Below, piece by piece: positions 24,971-32,379 of a DNA stretch of 64,000 nucleotides. The translations under genes and the position numbers were made by a program. Location: assembly GCF_001746365.1 (NCBI RefSeq), contig NZ_MJAJ01000045.1, positions 72,861 to 136,860 of the forward strand, written 5' to 3'. The stretch is from Streptomyces sp. LUP30 (GTDB lineage Bacteria; Actinomycetota; Actinomycetes; Streptomycetales; Streptomycetaceae). The stretch's first letter is position 1. Every line of letters begins with the position of its first letter. The notes under the pieces are model-generated. The model had not been told where the DNA came from. It worked only from the letters and a program-made list of their open reading frames with translations, and searched no databases.

Positions 24971-27595
24971 ATGCGTACACCCCGTAGGACCCCCACGGCA
25001 GGCGCCGACGCGCCGCCCCCCACACGCGGGCGCCGCGCCCACGCCGGCCCCCCTGCCGACGAGGCGGCCGACGAGCCCGCGGACCTGCCGGCCGACGCGG
25101 CGCCCCCGAGCGCGCAACGCTGGCGGCTGCGGCCGCGCACGGTGCGCGCCAAGATCGTCTGCCTGCTGATGGTGCCGGTCGTCTCCCTGCTGGCCCTGTG
25201 GGCGTACGCCACCGTCAGCACCGCTCAGGACGTCTCCGCACTGCGCCGGGTGCAGCGCGTGGACTCCGAGGTCCGCACTCCCCTCGCCGATGCGGTGGCC
25301 GCCCTGCAGACCGAGCGCGCGGCCGCCGTGCGGTACGCCACCGACCCCGCCCCCGGGCCGGACGGCGGCCTCAGGACGCTCGCCGCGCGGACGGACCGCG
25401 CGGTCGCCGAACTCCGGGTCGGCGACCACGGCACGGTCGCCGACGGCCGGGAACTGCCCGCGGGAGTGGCCCGGCGACTCCAGCGGTTCGTCTCCGGGAC
25501 CGAAGGACTCGCCTCGCTGCGGACCTCGGTGATCGAGGGCGACGTCGGCTGGGAGGAGGCCTACGGGCGCTACACGAGCGCGATCGCGGCGGCCTTCTCG
25601 GTGGGCGGCGCCCTCTCCGACGTCCAGGACGCCGAACTCGGTTCGGACGCGCGGGTACTGCTGGAGTTCTCCCGCGCGGGCGAGGCGCTGGCGCGGGAGG
25701 ACGTCGCACTCTCCGGCGCGCGCCTGGCCGGACGCCTGGACGGAGAGCGCCTGCGCCTGTTCGCCGGTGCCGTCGACAGTCGTCGCATCCTCACGGAAGC
25801 GGCCGTCGCCGATCTGCGCGGCGCCGAACGCGCCGCCTGGCAGCGTCTCGCGGCCGGCAGCGACTATGCGGCCCTGTACGCCGCCGAGGACAAGGTGCTG
25901 GCGGACGGGCCTGGCGCCAGGGCGATCGCGGCTGCTCCGGCCGGATCCTGGAACGCGGCCCACGCGCGCGTGCAGAACGGGATGCGGACCATCGAGACGG
26001 ACGCCGCACGCGAGGCGGCCGGTCGTGCCGACCCGTTCACCCGCGGCCTGCTCACCGCACCCGGGGCCGCGGTCCTGCTGGGCCTCGCCGCCGTCGTCGC
26101 CTCGCTGGTCATCTCGGTGCGCATCGGCCGCGGGCTCGTCGTCGAGCTCGTCAGCCTGCGCAACGACGCCCTGGAGATCGCCCGGCGCAAACTCCCGGAG
26201 GCCATGCAGAAACTGCGCGCGGGGGAGGAGATCGACGTGAACGCCGAAGCCCCGCCCGGGCCGCCCGCCGAGGACGAGACCGGCCAGGTCGCCGAAGCAC
26301 TGAGCACCGTGCTCCGGGCCGCCCTGCGCGCCGCCGCGGAACGCGCCGAACTCGCCAGCGGGATCTCCGGGGTGTTCGTCAACCTCGCCCGCCGCAGCCA
26401 GATCCTCGTCCACCGCCAGCTGACCCTTCTGGACAGCATGGAGCGCCGCTCCGACGACCCGGACGAGCTCAGCGACCTGTTCCGGCTCGACCACCTCACC
26501 ACGCGCATGCGACGTCACGCGGAGAGTTTGATCATCCTCTCCGGCGCCGCGCCCGGCCGTGCCTGGCGCATGCCGATCTCTCTCACCAACGTCGTGCGCG
26601 CCGCCGTCTCCGAGGTCGAGGACTACGCGCGCGTGGAGGTACGGCAGCTCCCGGAGGTCGCCGTCGTCGGCGCCGCCGTGGCCGACCTGACGCATCTCCT
26701 CGCCGAACTCGTCGAGAACGCGGCCCAGTTCTCGCCGCCGCACACGCGTGTGCGCGTCACCGGCGAACCCGTCGGCAACGGATACGCCGTCGAAGTCGAG
26801 GACCGGGGTCTGGGCATGGGCAAGGACGCCCTCAGCGAGGCGAACCGGCGCATCGCGCAGTCGGAGGCTCTCGACCTGTTCGACAGCGACCGGCTCGGCC
26901 TGTTCGTGGTCAGCAGACTCGCCGCCCGGCACGGCATCAAGGTGCACCTGCGGACCTCGCCCTACGGCGGCACCACCGCGGTCGTCCTGCTGCCCACGCC
27001 ACTGCTGCACGGCGGGAAGACGGAACGTTCCGCCGTCGGGGCGGAGGAGCTGCGCCGGTCCGCGGAACGTGAGTACGCGCGCGTGCCCGGGGCCGACCGC
27101 CGGGCAACTGCCCCTCGGGCCGTAGCCCCGCAGTCCATCGACCGTCGGGCCGTCGACGGGCTGTCCGCCGAGCGCCGGGCCATCGACGGGCATTCCGCCG
27201 AGCGCCGCCAGGACGCCGTTCCCGCATCCGCCGACCGCCCCGTCCTGGCGGCCCCCCTGCGGGCCGCCGTCGATCCGGCGGCCGGCGACCCACCGCCTCC
27301 CGGAGTGACCGCCTTGCGCCTGCACCGTCCCCCGGACGACATCGAAGGATCGGACGACCTCCCGCGCCGGGTGCGGCAGGCCAGTCTGGCACCCCAGTTG
27401 CGCCGCCCGCACCACGAGGAACCGGCCCGCCCGTCGGCCCCGCGCGGCGACGAAAGGCGCACCCCCGAGCTCGTACGGGACCGGATGGCCGCCTACCGGG
27501 ACGGCTGGGCCCGGGGCGGCGGAAGACAACCCGGCCGCGGAGCCGGCCCGGAACCCGCACCGGGCAGCGACAGCGATGAAGGAGACCCCGCATGA
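24971..27595 (+). CDS. cvnA: conservon sensor histidine kinase-like protein CvnA
   Basis: A protein of 874 residues. Layout: a disordered Ala/Pro-rich head, one membrane segment near 60-82, an extracytoplasmic nitrate/nitrite-sensor-like helical domain to about 350, a second membrane segment near 353-375, a HAMP-like linker, and an ATPase core with the N-box ELVENAAQFSPPH and the G-box DRGLGMG. The C-terminal 190 residues are disordered. CvnA proteins form a membrane complex with CvnB, C and D that resembles a eukaryotic G-protein-coupled receptor. A GAGGAGG ribosome site precedes the ATG, and the stop overlaps the cvnB start by four bases. Confidence 0.92.
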   Translation: MRTPRRTPTAGADAPPPTRGRRAHAGPPADEAADEPADLPADAAPPSAQRWRLRPRTVRAKIVCLLMVPVVSLLALWAYATVSTAQDVSALRRVQRVDSEVRTPLADAVAALQTERAAAVRYATDPAPGPDGGLRTLAARTDRAVAELRVGDHGTVADGRELPAGVARRLQRFVSGTEGLASLRTSVIEGDVGWEEAYGRYTSAIAAAFSVGGALSDVQDAELGSDARVLLEFSRAGEALAREDVALSGARLAGRLDGERLRLFAGAVDSRRILTEAAVADLRGAERAAWQRLAAGSDYAALYAAEDKVLADGPGARAIAAAPAGSWNAAHARVQNGMRTIETDAAREAAGRADPFTRGLLTAPGAAVLLGLAAVVASLVISVRIGRGLVVELVSLRNDALEIARRKLPEAMQKLRAGEEIDVNAEAPPGPPAEDETGQVAEALSTVLRAALRAAAERAELASGISGVFVNLARRSQILVHRQLTLLDSMERRSDDPDELSDLFRLDHLTTRMRRHAESLIILSGAAPGRAWRMPISLTNVVRAAVSEVEDYARVEVRQLPEVAVVGAAVADLTHLLAELVENAAQFSPPHTRVRVTGEPVGNGYAVEVEDRGLGMGKDALSEANRRIAQSEALDLFDSDRLGLFVVSRLAARHGIKVHLRTSPYGGTTAVVLLPTPLLHGGKTERSAVGAEELRRSAEREYARVPGADRRATAPRAVAPQSIDRRAVDGLSAERRAIDGHSAERRQDAVPASADRPVLAAPLRAAVDPAAGDPPPPGVTALRLHRPPDDIEGSDDLPRRVRQASLAPQLRRPHHEEPARPSAPRGDERRTPELVRDRMAAYRDGWARGGGRQPGRGAGPEPAPGSDSDEGDPA

Positions 27596-28026
27596 TCCAG
27601 GACCCGAGTACGCGGTCGGCTCAGCGGTCGGGTGAACTCGACTGGCTGCTGGACGACTTGGTGATGCGTGTGAGCGAGGTGCGGCATGCGGTGGTGCTGT
27701 CCAACGACGGCCTCGCGGTCGGCGCGTCGACCGGCCTCAGGCGGGAGGACGCCGAACACCTCGCGGCGGTCGCCTCCGGCTTCCACAGCCTGGCCAAGGG
27801 GGCGGGCCGGCACTTCGGAGCCGGCGGAGTGCGCCAGACCATGGTGGAGATGGACGACGGCTTCCTGTTCGTGGCCGCCGCGGGTGACGGCTCCTGCCTC
27901 GCCGTCCTCACCGCCGTGACCGCCGACCTCGGCCTGGTCGCCTACGAGATGGCGCGGCTGGTCAAGCGGGTCGGAGAACACCTCTACACGCCGCCGCGCC
28001 TCGGCGCGCGACCGCCCGTCGGATGA
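27592..28026 (+). CDS. cvnB: conservon roadblock/LC7 protein CvnB
   Basis: A protein of 144 residues made almost wholly of one roadblock/LC7 domain (LDWLLDDLVMRVSEVRHAVV, SNDGLAVGAS, FLFVAAAGDGSCLAVL). Roadblock proteins dimerise and regulate small GTPases such as the MglA type; here the partner should be CvnD. Its ATG overlaps the cvnA stop (ATGA). A close paralogue lies 2.3 kb downstream (29878-30291). Confidence 0.93.
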   Translation: MIQDPSTRSAQRSGELDWLLDDLVMRVSEVRHAVVLSNDGLAVGASTGLRREDAEHLAAVASGFHSLAKGAGRHFGAGGVRQTMVEMDDGFLFVAAAGDGSCLAVLTAVTADLGLVAYEMARLVKRVGEHLYTPPRLGARPPVG

Positions 28027-28048
28027 GGCCGGAGAGCGACCCGCGCAG

Positions 28049-28459
28049 ATGACCGAGTACAGGACCGGCGCCCCACGCGCGTCGGGCAGCCAGTGGTACG
28101 ACAACGAGGCCGGCCCGCTCGTTCGTCCGTACGCCATGACGGGTGGGCGCACGCAACCCGGCCCCACGGGAGTGCGCTTCGACCTGATCGCCCTGGTCAC
28201 CCTGGATCCGGGCGCGCCCGGCACGGACGGCATGGCGCTCGGGCCGGAACACCGCACTCTCGTCGGCCTGTGCCGCACGGAGACCCAGTCCGTCGCCGAA
28301 CTCGCGGCCGGCGCGGACCTCCCCGTCGGCGTGGTCAGAGTGCTCCTCGGAGACCTCCTGGAGCTGGGCTGCCTCACCGTCAGCCGCCCTGTGCCGCCCG
28401 CGCAGTTGCCCGACGAAAGGATCCTGCGCGAGGTGATCGAAGGACTGCGCGCGCTCTAG
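28049..28459 (+). CDS. cvnC: conservon DUF742 protein CvnC
   Basis: A protein of 136 residues. The DUF742 pattern is clear: GPLVRPYAMTGGRTQPG near residue 20, FDLIALVTL, LGPEHRTLVGLCR, and the C-terminal winged-helix-like part SVAELAAGADLPVGVVRVLL. CvnC couples CvnB and CvnD in the conservon complex. The cvnB gene ends 22 bp before, with GGAGAG as ribosome site. Unlike many conservons, cvnD does not overlap this gene but lies 248 bp further on. Confidence 0.92.
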   Translation: MTEYRTGAPRASGSQWYDNEAGPLVRPYAMTGGRTQPGPTGVRFDLIALVTLDPGAPGTDGMALGPEHRTLVGLCRTETQSVAELAAGADLPVGVVRVLLGDLLELGCLTVSRPVPPAQLPDERILREVIEGLRAL

Positions 28460-28596
28460 ACGAAACGTCCGGACCGACCGGACGCGTACGGACCCGGACG
28501 GTGCCGAGTCGGGCACTTCTTCGGACATCGACGCGCAAGAGTCGGTCACATCGGTCAGACCTCGGTCGAACCACTCGAAGCGGGGGACCGATTGTC

Positions 28597-28704
28597 ATGA
28601 TGCTGCCTTGGCGTTTCCGCGCCGAGGCCCCGCGCGACCGCCGCGCCGAGGCCCGGCGCTCCCGTACCGACGTGGACCGTCACCGGCACTCCCGAGAGAA
28701 GTGA
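28597..28704 (+). CDS. candidate small basic ORF in front of cvnD
   Basis: 35 codons starting ATG ATG with a GGGGGA site at good distance, ending 3 bp before the cvnD start. It begins MMLPWRFRAE and is very rich in Arg (11 of 35). The TGA and the cvnD ATG are close enough for translational coupling. It could be a leader peptide that controls cvnD or a real small protein. It is too short for coding statistics to decide. Confidence 0.35.
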   Translation: MMLPWRFRAEAPRDRRAEARRSRTDVDRHRHSREK

Positions 28705-28707
28705 TCC

Positions 28708-29310
28708 ATGGTCTCCGAGCACTCCGACGCCACCGGCGACACGGCTCCCCTGGCGTTGAAGATACTGGTCGCCGGAGGGTTCGGCGTGGGCAAGACCACC
28801 ATGGTGGGCGCGGTCAGCGAGATCAAGCCGCTGCGCACCGAGGAGCTGCTCAGCGAAGCAGGCCAGTCGGTGGACGACACCGAAGGCGTGGACCACAAGG
28901 TCACGACCACTGTCGCGATGGACTTCGGCCGCATCACCATCCGCTCCGGCCTCTCCCTCTACCTGTTCGGGACCCCGGGGCAGGACCGCTTCTGGTTCCT
29001 GTGGGACGAGCTGTCCCAAGGGGCCCTGGGCGCGGTGGTCCTCGCCGACACCCGGCGTCTGGAGGACTGCTTCCCGGCGGTCGACTACTTCGAGCACCGG
29101 CACATCCCGTTCGTGGTGGCGGTCAACTGCTTCACCGGCTCACGGACGTACGGCGCCCAGGACGTCTCGCGGGCGCTCGACCTCGACGGCGGTACGCCCG
29201 TCGTCCTGTGCGACGCCCGTGACCGCGACTCGGGCAAGGAGGTCCTGATCAGACTGGTCGAGTACGCCGGGCGGATGCACACCGCCCGGCTGCTCGACTC
29301 CGTGGGCTGA
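28708..29310 (+). CDS. cvnD: conservon GTPase CvnD
   Basis: A protein of 200 residues of the MglA/Ras-like superfamily. P-loop GGFGVGKTTMVGAV (about residues 18-31), switch I region DDTEGVDHKVTTTVAMDFGRI with the conserved Thr, and switch II LFGTPGQDRFWFLWD are intact. The base-specificity motif is in VAVNCFTG rather than NKxD, as is usual for CvnD. It is the switch of the conservon complex. No cytochrome P450 gene follows, so the cluster lacks the fifth member found in some conservons. Confidence 0.93.
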   Translation: MVSEHSDATGDTAPLALKILVAGGFGVGKTTMVGAVSEIKPLRTEELLSEAGQSVDDTEGVDHKVTTTVAMDFGRITIRSGLSLYLFGTPGQDRFWFLWDELSQGALGAVVLADTRRLEDCFPAVDYFEHRHIPFVVAVNCFTGSRTYGAQDVSRALDLDGGTPVVLCDARDRDSGKEVLIRLVEYAGRMHTARLLDSVG

Positions 29311-29323
29311 CGTCGCCGTACGA

Positions 29324-29341
29324 CGCCGGCGTCAGCCGGCG
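29324..29341. terminator. short hairpin between cvnD and the PPOX gene
   Basis: CGCCGGC (29324-29330) pairs with GCCGGCG (29335-29341) around a GTCA loop. It overlaps the last codons of the convergent PPOX gene and may serve both directions. The stem is only 7 bp. Confidence 0.4.
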
Positions 29342-29760
29342 ATGCCCTTTTGCGCCAGGACCTTGGCGATCGCGACGCGGACGAGGAGCTCGCCCGGTAC
29401 GCCGTTGCGGGCGCCGAACTCCTCGGCGCGATCCTCGCCCATGTACCGGGCCCCGATCCGGGCAGCCCAGTGCCGGACCTCGTCGAGGTCCTCCGAGATC
29501 CGGGCCCGGCCCTGCAGCACCACATAGTCGAACGGCGGCCGGTCGTCGTCCACGCACAAGGCGACCCGGCCGTCCCGGGCCAGGTTGCGGCCTTTCACCG
29601 TGCTCTTGCCGGTGTTGAACACCACGTCGTCGCCGTCGAGCACGAACCAGATCGGCGCCACGTGCGGACTTCCGTCGGCCCGCACGGTGGAGAGTTTTCC
29701 GGTGCGGGTTCCGTGCGTGACGAACGCCCGCCATTCCTCATCGGTCATCTTCTGTGCCAT
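29332..29760 (-). CDS. PPOX-class F420-dependent oxidoreductase
   Basis: A protein of 142 residues from the ATG at 29760 with an AAGGAGG ribosome site. The split-barrel pattern is TGKLSTVRADGSPHVAPIWF (near 20-39), then FNTGKSTVKGRNLARDGRVAL, then YVVLQGRARISEDLDEV. The GKxxxKxRNLxRDxRV segment is typical of F420-binding members. The substrate is unknown. It separates the conservon from the second roadblock gene and is divergent from the latter. Confidence 0.87.
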   Translation of the reverse strand: MAQKMTDEEWRAFVTHGTRTGKLSTVRADGSPHVAPIWFVLDGDDVVFNTGKSTVKGRNLARDGRVALCVDDDRPPFDYVVLQGRARISEDLDEVRHWAARIGARYMGEDRAEEFGARNGVPGELLVRVAIAKVLAQKGIAG

Positions 29761-29835
29761 GCCGCCATCCTCCTTGCTCCGGCGACCGGTCCTGCGCAAG
29801 GCTGGCGAACAGATGCTCCGGTGAGGCGGAGGATC

Positions 29836-29874
29836 ACACGGGGACAACACACGGGGACGTCACACGGGGAGTGG
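29836..29874 (+). repeat. three tandem 13-bp repeats before the second roadblock gene
   Basis: ACACGGGGAC begins at 29836 and 29849, and ACACGGGGAG at 29862, an exact 13-bp period. The last copy carries the GGGGAG ribosome site, and the array ends 3 bp before the ATG. A protein bound here would block translation or transcription start. It is not CRISPR-like. Confidence 0.6.
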
Positions 29875-29877
29875 GAC

Positions 29878-30291
29878 ATGGCGCAGAACCAGGGCCTGGA
29901 CTGGCTGTTGGACGATCTGACCGAGCGCGTGGAGCCGGTGCGCCATGCGCTCGTCCTGTCCAACGACGGGCTGGTGGCGGGCGCGTCCTCGCGCCTGCGC
30001 CGGGAGGACGCGGAGCACCTCGCCGCGGTCTCGTCCGGACTGCACAGTCTCGCCAAGGGGTCGGGACGCCATTTCGGTGCCGGCCGCGTACGTCAGACCA
30101 TGATCGAGTTCGACGACGCCGTGCTGTTCGTCACCGCCGCGGGCACCGGCAGCTGTCTGTGCGTGCTCAGCGGGGCGGACGCCGACATGGGCCGGATCGC
30201 CTACGAGATGACCCTGCTCGTCAACCGGGTCGGCGAGCACCTCACCGTCGACGCCCGACAGCCCGAGCGCGCCCCACTGTCAGATCTCTGA
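29878..30291 (+). CDS. second roadblock/LC7 protein, CvnB paralogue
   Basis: A protein of 137 residues whose core is roughly 70% identical by eye to CvnB at 27592 (shared LDWLLDDL, LSNDGL, GASxxLRREDAEHLAAV, SLAKGxGRHFGAG, RVGEHL). It has no cvnA, C or D genes of its own. It may compete with CvnB for the CvnD GTPase, or serve a distant conservon. The 13-bp repeat array right before its start suggests separate control. Confidence 0.9.
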   Translation: MAQNQGLDWLLDDLTERVEPVRHALVLSNDGLVAGASSRLRREDAEHLAAVSSGLHSLAKGSGRHFGAGRVRQTMIEFDDAVLFVTAAGTGSCLCVLSGADADMGRIAYEMTLLVNRVGEHLTVDARQPERAPLSDL

Positions 30292-30318
30292 CCTGCAATT
30301 TCTCTCCCCCGCTCGAAG

Positions 30319-30327
30319 TTATCCACA
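30319..30327 (+). promoter_or_regulatory. isolated DnaA-box-like nonamer
   Basis: TTATCCACA matches the general bacterial DnaA box exactly (Streptomyces boxes more often read TTGTCCACA). It is a single copy between two genes, with no second box seen nearby, so it is not an origin. It could titrate DnaA, regulate the next gene, or be chance. Confidence 0.3.
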
Positions 30328-30430
30328 GGCTCGCCACGCTGTCCGCGGTTCCGGCTACGGTTTTTCCCGAGGCCACAGCGGACGACGCGGGCCTCGCTCC
30401 ACACCACTGCACTCCACGGGGGAGACCGCC

Positions 30431-31324
30431 ATGTCCCGCACCGCCATCGCCCCACCCGACCCGGTTTCGTGCACACCGAGCCGAGCCGCACGCGAACTGG
30501 ACCTGAAGCGCGCTGAGTTCGAGCTGGCCGCGCACCTCGGGCGCATCAGGACCGTGCCCGACGAAGCAGGCGGCGCCCGCAGGGTGCCCCGCGCCGAGAT
30601 CGACCGGCTGCGTGCGCAGCCCGGCTTCCCCGACTCGCTGCGGGAGAGCGTGCGGACCGTGGGGACTGCCGAGGGCGCCACCCTCCTCGACGTGCCGCCG
30701 ACCCGCTTCACCCGTCTCGCCCGACTGGGACTGGTGGTGCCCGTGAGGTTCTACCTAAACCGCTACCGAGCCGTGGTCTGGCTGTATCTGGCCGAGGAGC
30801 TACGCCAGTTCGCCGCGGACCGGACCAACGGCTTCCTGCTCACCGGCCGCACACCCGAGGTGTTGAGGAGCCAACTGGCAGCCGGCGTCGACCTGCGCCC
30901 GCGTAACTGGCGCGGACGCCATCTCGGCTTCCTGCTCCGCCAGGCGGAAGAGCCCTGGCAGCACGCCGGAGTCCTGGCCGGGTTCCTCGACCCCCTCCAG
31001 GTCGCGGAGATCGTCAAGGACCCCTACGAGCGCTCCCACCTGAACCGGTTCCGGCCCGGACCACCGGCCCACTGCGCCCCCGGCACACCTGCCGCACACC
31101 TCGTCGAGAAGATCATGACGGCGGCGGACCCCGACGAGATCGGCTGGCTGAGGTCGGACCTGCAACGCACCCTGGACGAGGCACGCGCCGACCAGCCCGC
31201 ACCACGACCCTCCCCGAAACGGGCCCTGCCACGGCCACCGGAGCAGCGAAGCGCGCCAGGGGAACCCGATCCCGACCGCCCCGCGCGCGGGCTGCTGAGC
31301 CGGCTACGCCGTCGAAGCGCGTGA
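30431..31324 (+). CDS. conserved hypothetical protein (DUF6397-like)
   Basis: A protein of 297 residues with a GGGGGAG site before the ATG. The N-terminal half looks like helix-turn-helix material (ARELDLKRAEFELAAHLGRI, ARRVPRAEIDRLRAQPGFP, TVGTAEGATLLDVPPTRFTR), as in excisionase- or MerR-like folds. The middle has WRGRHLGFLLRQAEEPWQ, and the tail is basic and Pro-rich. I recall this as the actinobacterial DUF6397 family, but not firmly. A DNA-binding role is inference. Confidence 0.65.
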   Translation: MSRTAIAPPDPVSCTPSRAARELDLKRAEFELAAHLGRIRTVPDEAGGARRVPRAEIDRLRAQPGFPDSLRESVRTVGTAEGATLLDVPPTRFTRLARLGLVVPVRFYLNRYRAVVWLYLAEELRQFAADRTNGFLLTGRTPEVLRSQLAAGVDLRPRNWRGRHLGFLLRQAEEPWQHAGVLAGFLDPLQVAEIVKDPYERSHLNRFRPGPPAHCAPGTPAAHLVEKIMTAADPDEIGWLRSDLQRTLDEARADQPAPRPSPKRALPRPPEQRSAPGEPDPDRPARGLLSRLRRRSA

Positions 31325-31328
31325 TCCA

Positions 31329-31395
31329 CAGCGGCCCGCATCCGCTCAGAGCGGCCCGCAGCGAATGCAGCGACCAGAGCGAATGCAGCGACCAC
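31329..31395. repeat. direct repeats in a convergent intergenic region
   Basis: AGCGGCCCGCA occurs at 31330 and 31350, and an 18-bp unit beginning AGCGAATGCAGCGACC occurs twice head to tail (31360-31377, 31378-31395). The array lies between the ends of two convergent genes. No hairpin of note is present, so slippage is the simplest explanation. Confidence 0.6.
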
Positions 31396-31412
31396 GGCGG
31401 CTCCGGCGACGC

Positions 31413-32279
31413 CTACAGCGCCCGGAACAGCCCCTCCTGGACGACCGAGACCAACAGACGCCCCTCCAGGTCGTAGATGCGCCCTCGGGCCAGTCCACGT
31501 CCGCCGGTGGCGATCGGCGACTCCTGGTCGTACAGGAACCACTCGTCCGCGCGGAACGGCCGGTGGAACCACATCGCATGGTCCAGCGAGGCCATGTCGA
31601 AGTTGCGCGGCCCCCACAGGGGCTCGACCGGCAGCCGGACGGCGTCCAGCAGAGTCATGTCACTGGCATACGTGAGCGCACAGGTGTGGACGAGCGGGTC
31701 GTCGCCCAGCGGCCCGACCGCGCGCATCCACACCGCGCTGCGCGGCTCGGCTCCCTCGAGGTCCTCGGCGCTCCAGCGCAGCGGGTCCGCATACCGGATG
31801 TCGAAGGGCTGGCGGCGTGCCATGCGCTCCAACTGCTCGGGCAACGCGCCCAGATGCGCCCGGACCTCCTCCGTCACCGTCGGCAGGGACTCCGGGTCCG
31901 GGACCTCTCGGGCCGGCGGCAGCTGGTGCTCGAAGGGACCTTCCTCAGGCTTGTGAAAGGAGGCGGTGAGATTGAAGATCGTGCGCCCCTGCTGCACGGC
32001 GGTGACCCGGCGGGTCGTGAACGACCGGCCGTCCCGCACCCGTTCGACCTGGTACACGATCGGCACCCCCGGACGGCCCGGGCGCAGGAAGTACGCGTGC
32101 AGCGAGTGCACGGGCCTGTCGCCGTCGGTGGTCCGGCCGGCCGCGACCAGCGCCTGGCCGGCCACCTGGCCACCGAAGACGCGTTGCAGCGACTCGTGCG
32201 GGCTGCGGCCGCGGAAGATGTTGACCTCGATCTGCTCCAGGTCGAGCAGGTCGACGAGCCTCTCGGCCGGATTCGTCAT
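31413..32279 (-). CDS. tesB: acyl-CoA thioesterase II
   Basis: A protein of 288 residues, a double hot-dog enzyme of normal length. Seen: RVFGGQVAGQALVAAGRT (first hot dog), VHSLHAYFLRPG, the catalytic-region pieces YASDMTLLDAVRL, SLDHAMWFHRPF, and the C-terminal SVVQEGLFR with the conserved Gln. It hydrolyses medium- and long-chain acyl-CoA to fatty acid and CoA. The ATG at 32279 has an AGGAGA site. It lies 100 bp downstream of the DUF3516 helicase gene on the same strand. Confidence 0.95.
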   Translation of the reverse strand: MTNPAERLVDLLDLEQIEVNIFRGRSPHESLQRVFGGQVAGQALVAAGRTTDGDRPVHSLHAYFLRPGRPGVPIVYQVERVRDGRSFTTRRVTAVQQGRTIFNLTASFHKPEEGPFEHQLPPAREVPDPESLPTVTEEVRAHLGALPEQLERMARRQPFDIRYADPLRWSAEDLEGAEPRSAVWMRAVGPLGDDPLVHTCALTYASDMTLLDAVRLPVEPLWGPRNFDMASLDHAMWFHRPFRADEWFLYDQESPIATGGRGLARGRIYDLEGRLLVSVVQEGLFRAL

Positions 32280-32379
32280 CGGTGTCGTTCTCCTGTGCCC
32301 TCTTCTGCGCGCTGTCCCGTGTCTGTTCCGGCGTCTGACCCGCCTGTTCCTGTCCGCGCCACCGGACCCCCGCCGGACC

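Noticed and set aside
29836..29874. Tandem repeats considered as a CRISPR array
   Set aside because: Units are 10 bp with 3-bp spacers and no cas genes are present.
30319..30327. DnaA-box-like site considered as a replication origin
   Set aside because: Only one copy, and no dnaA, dnaN or AT-rich unwinding region.
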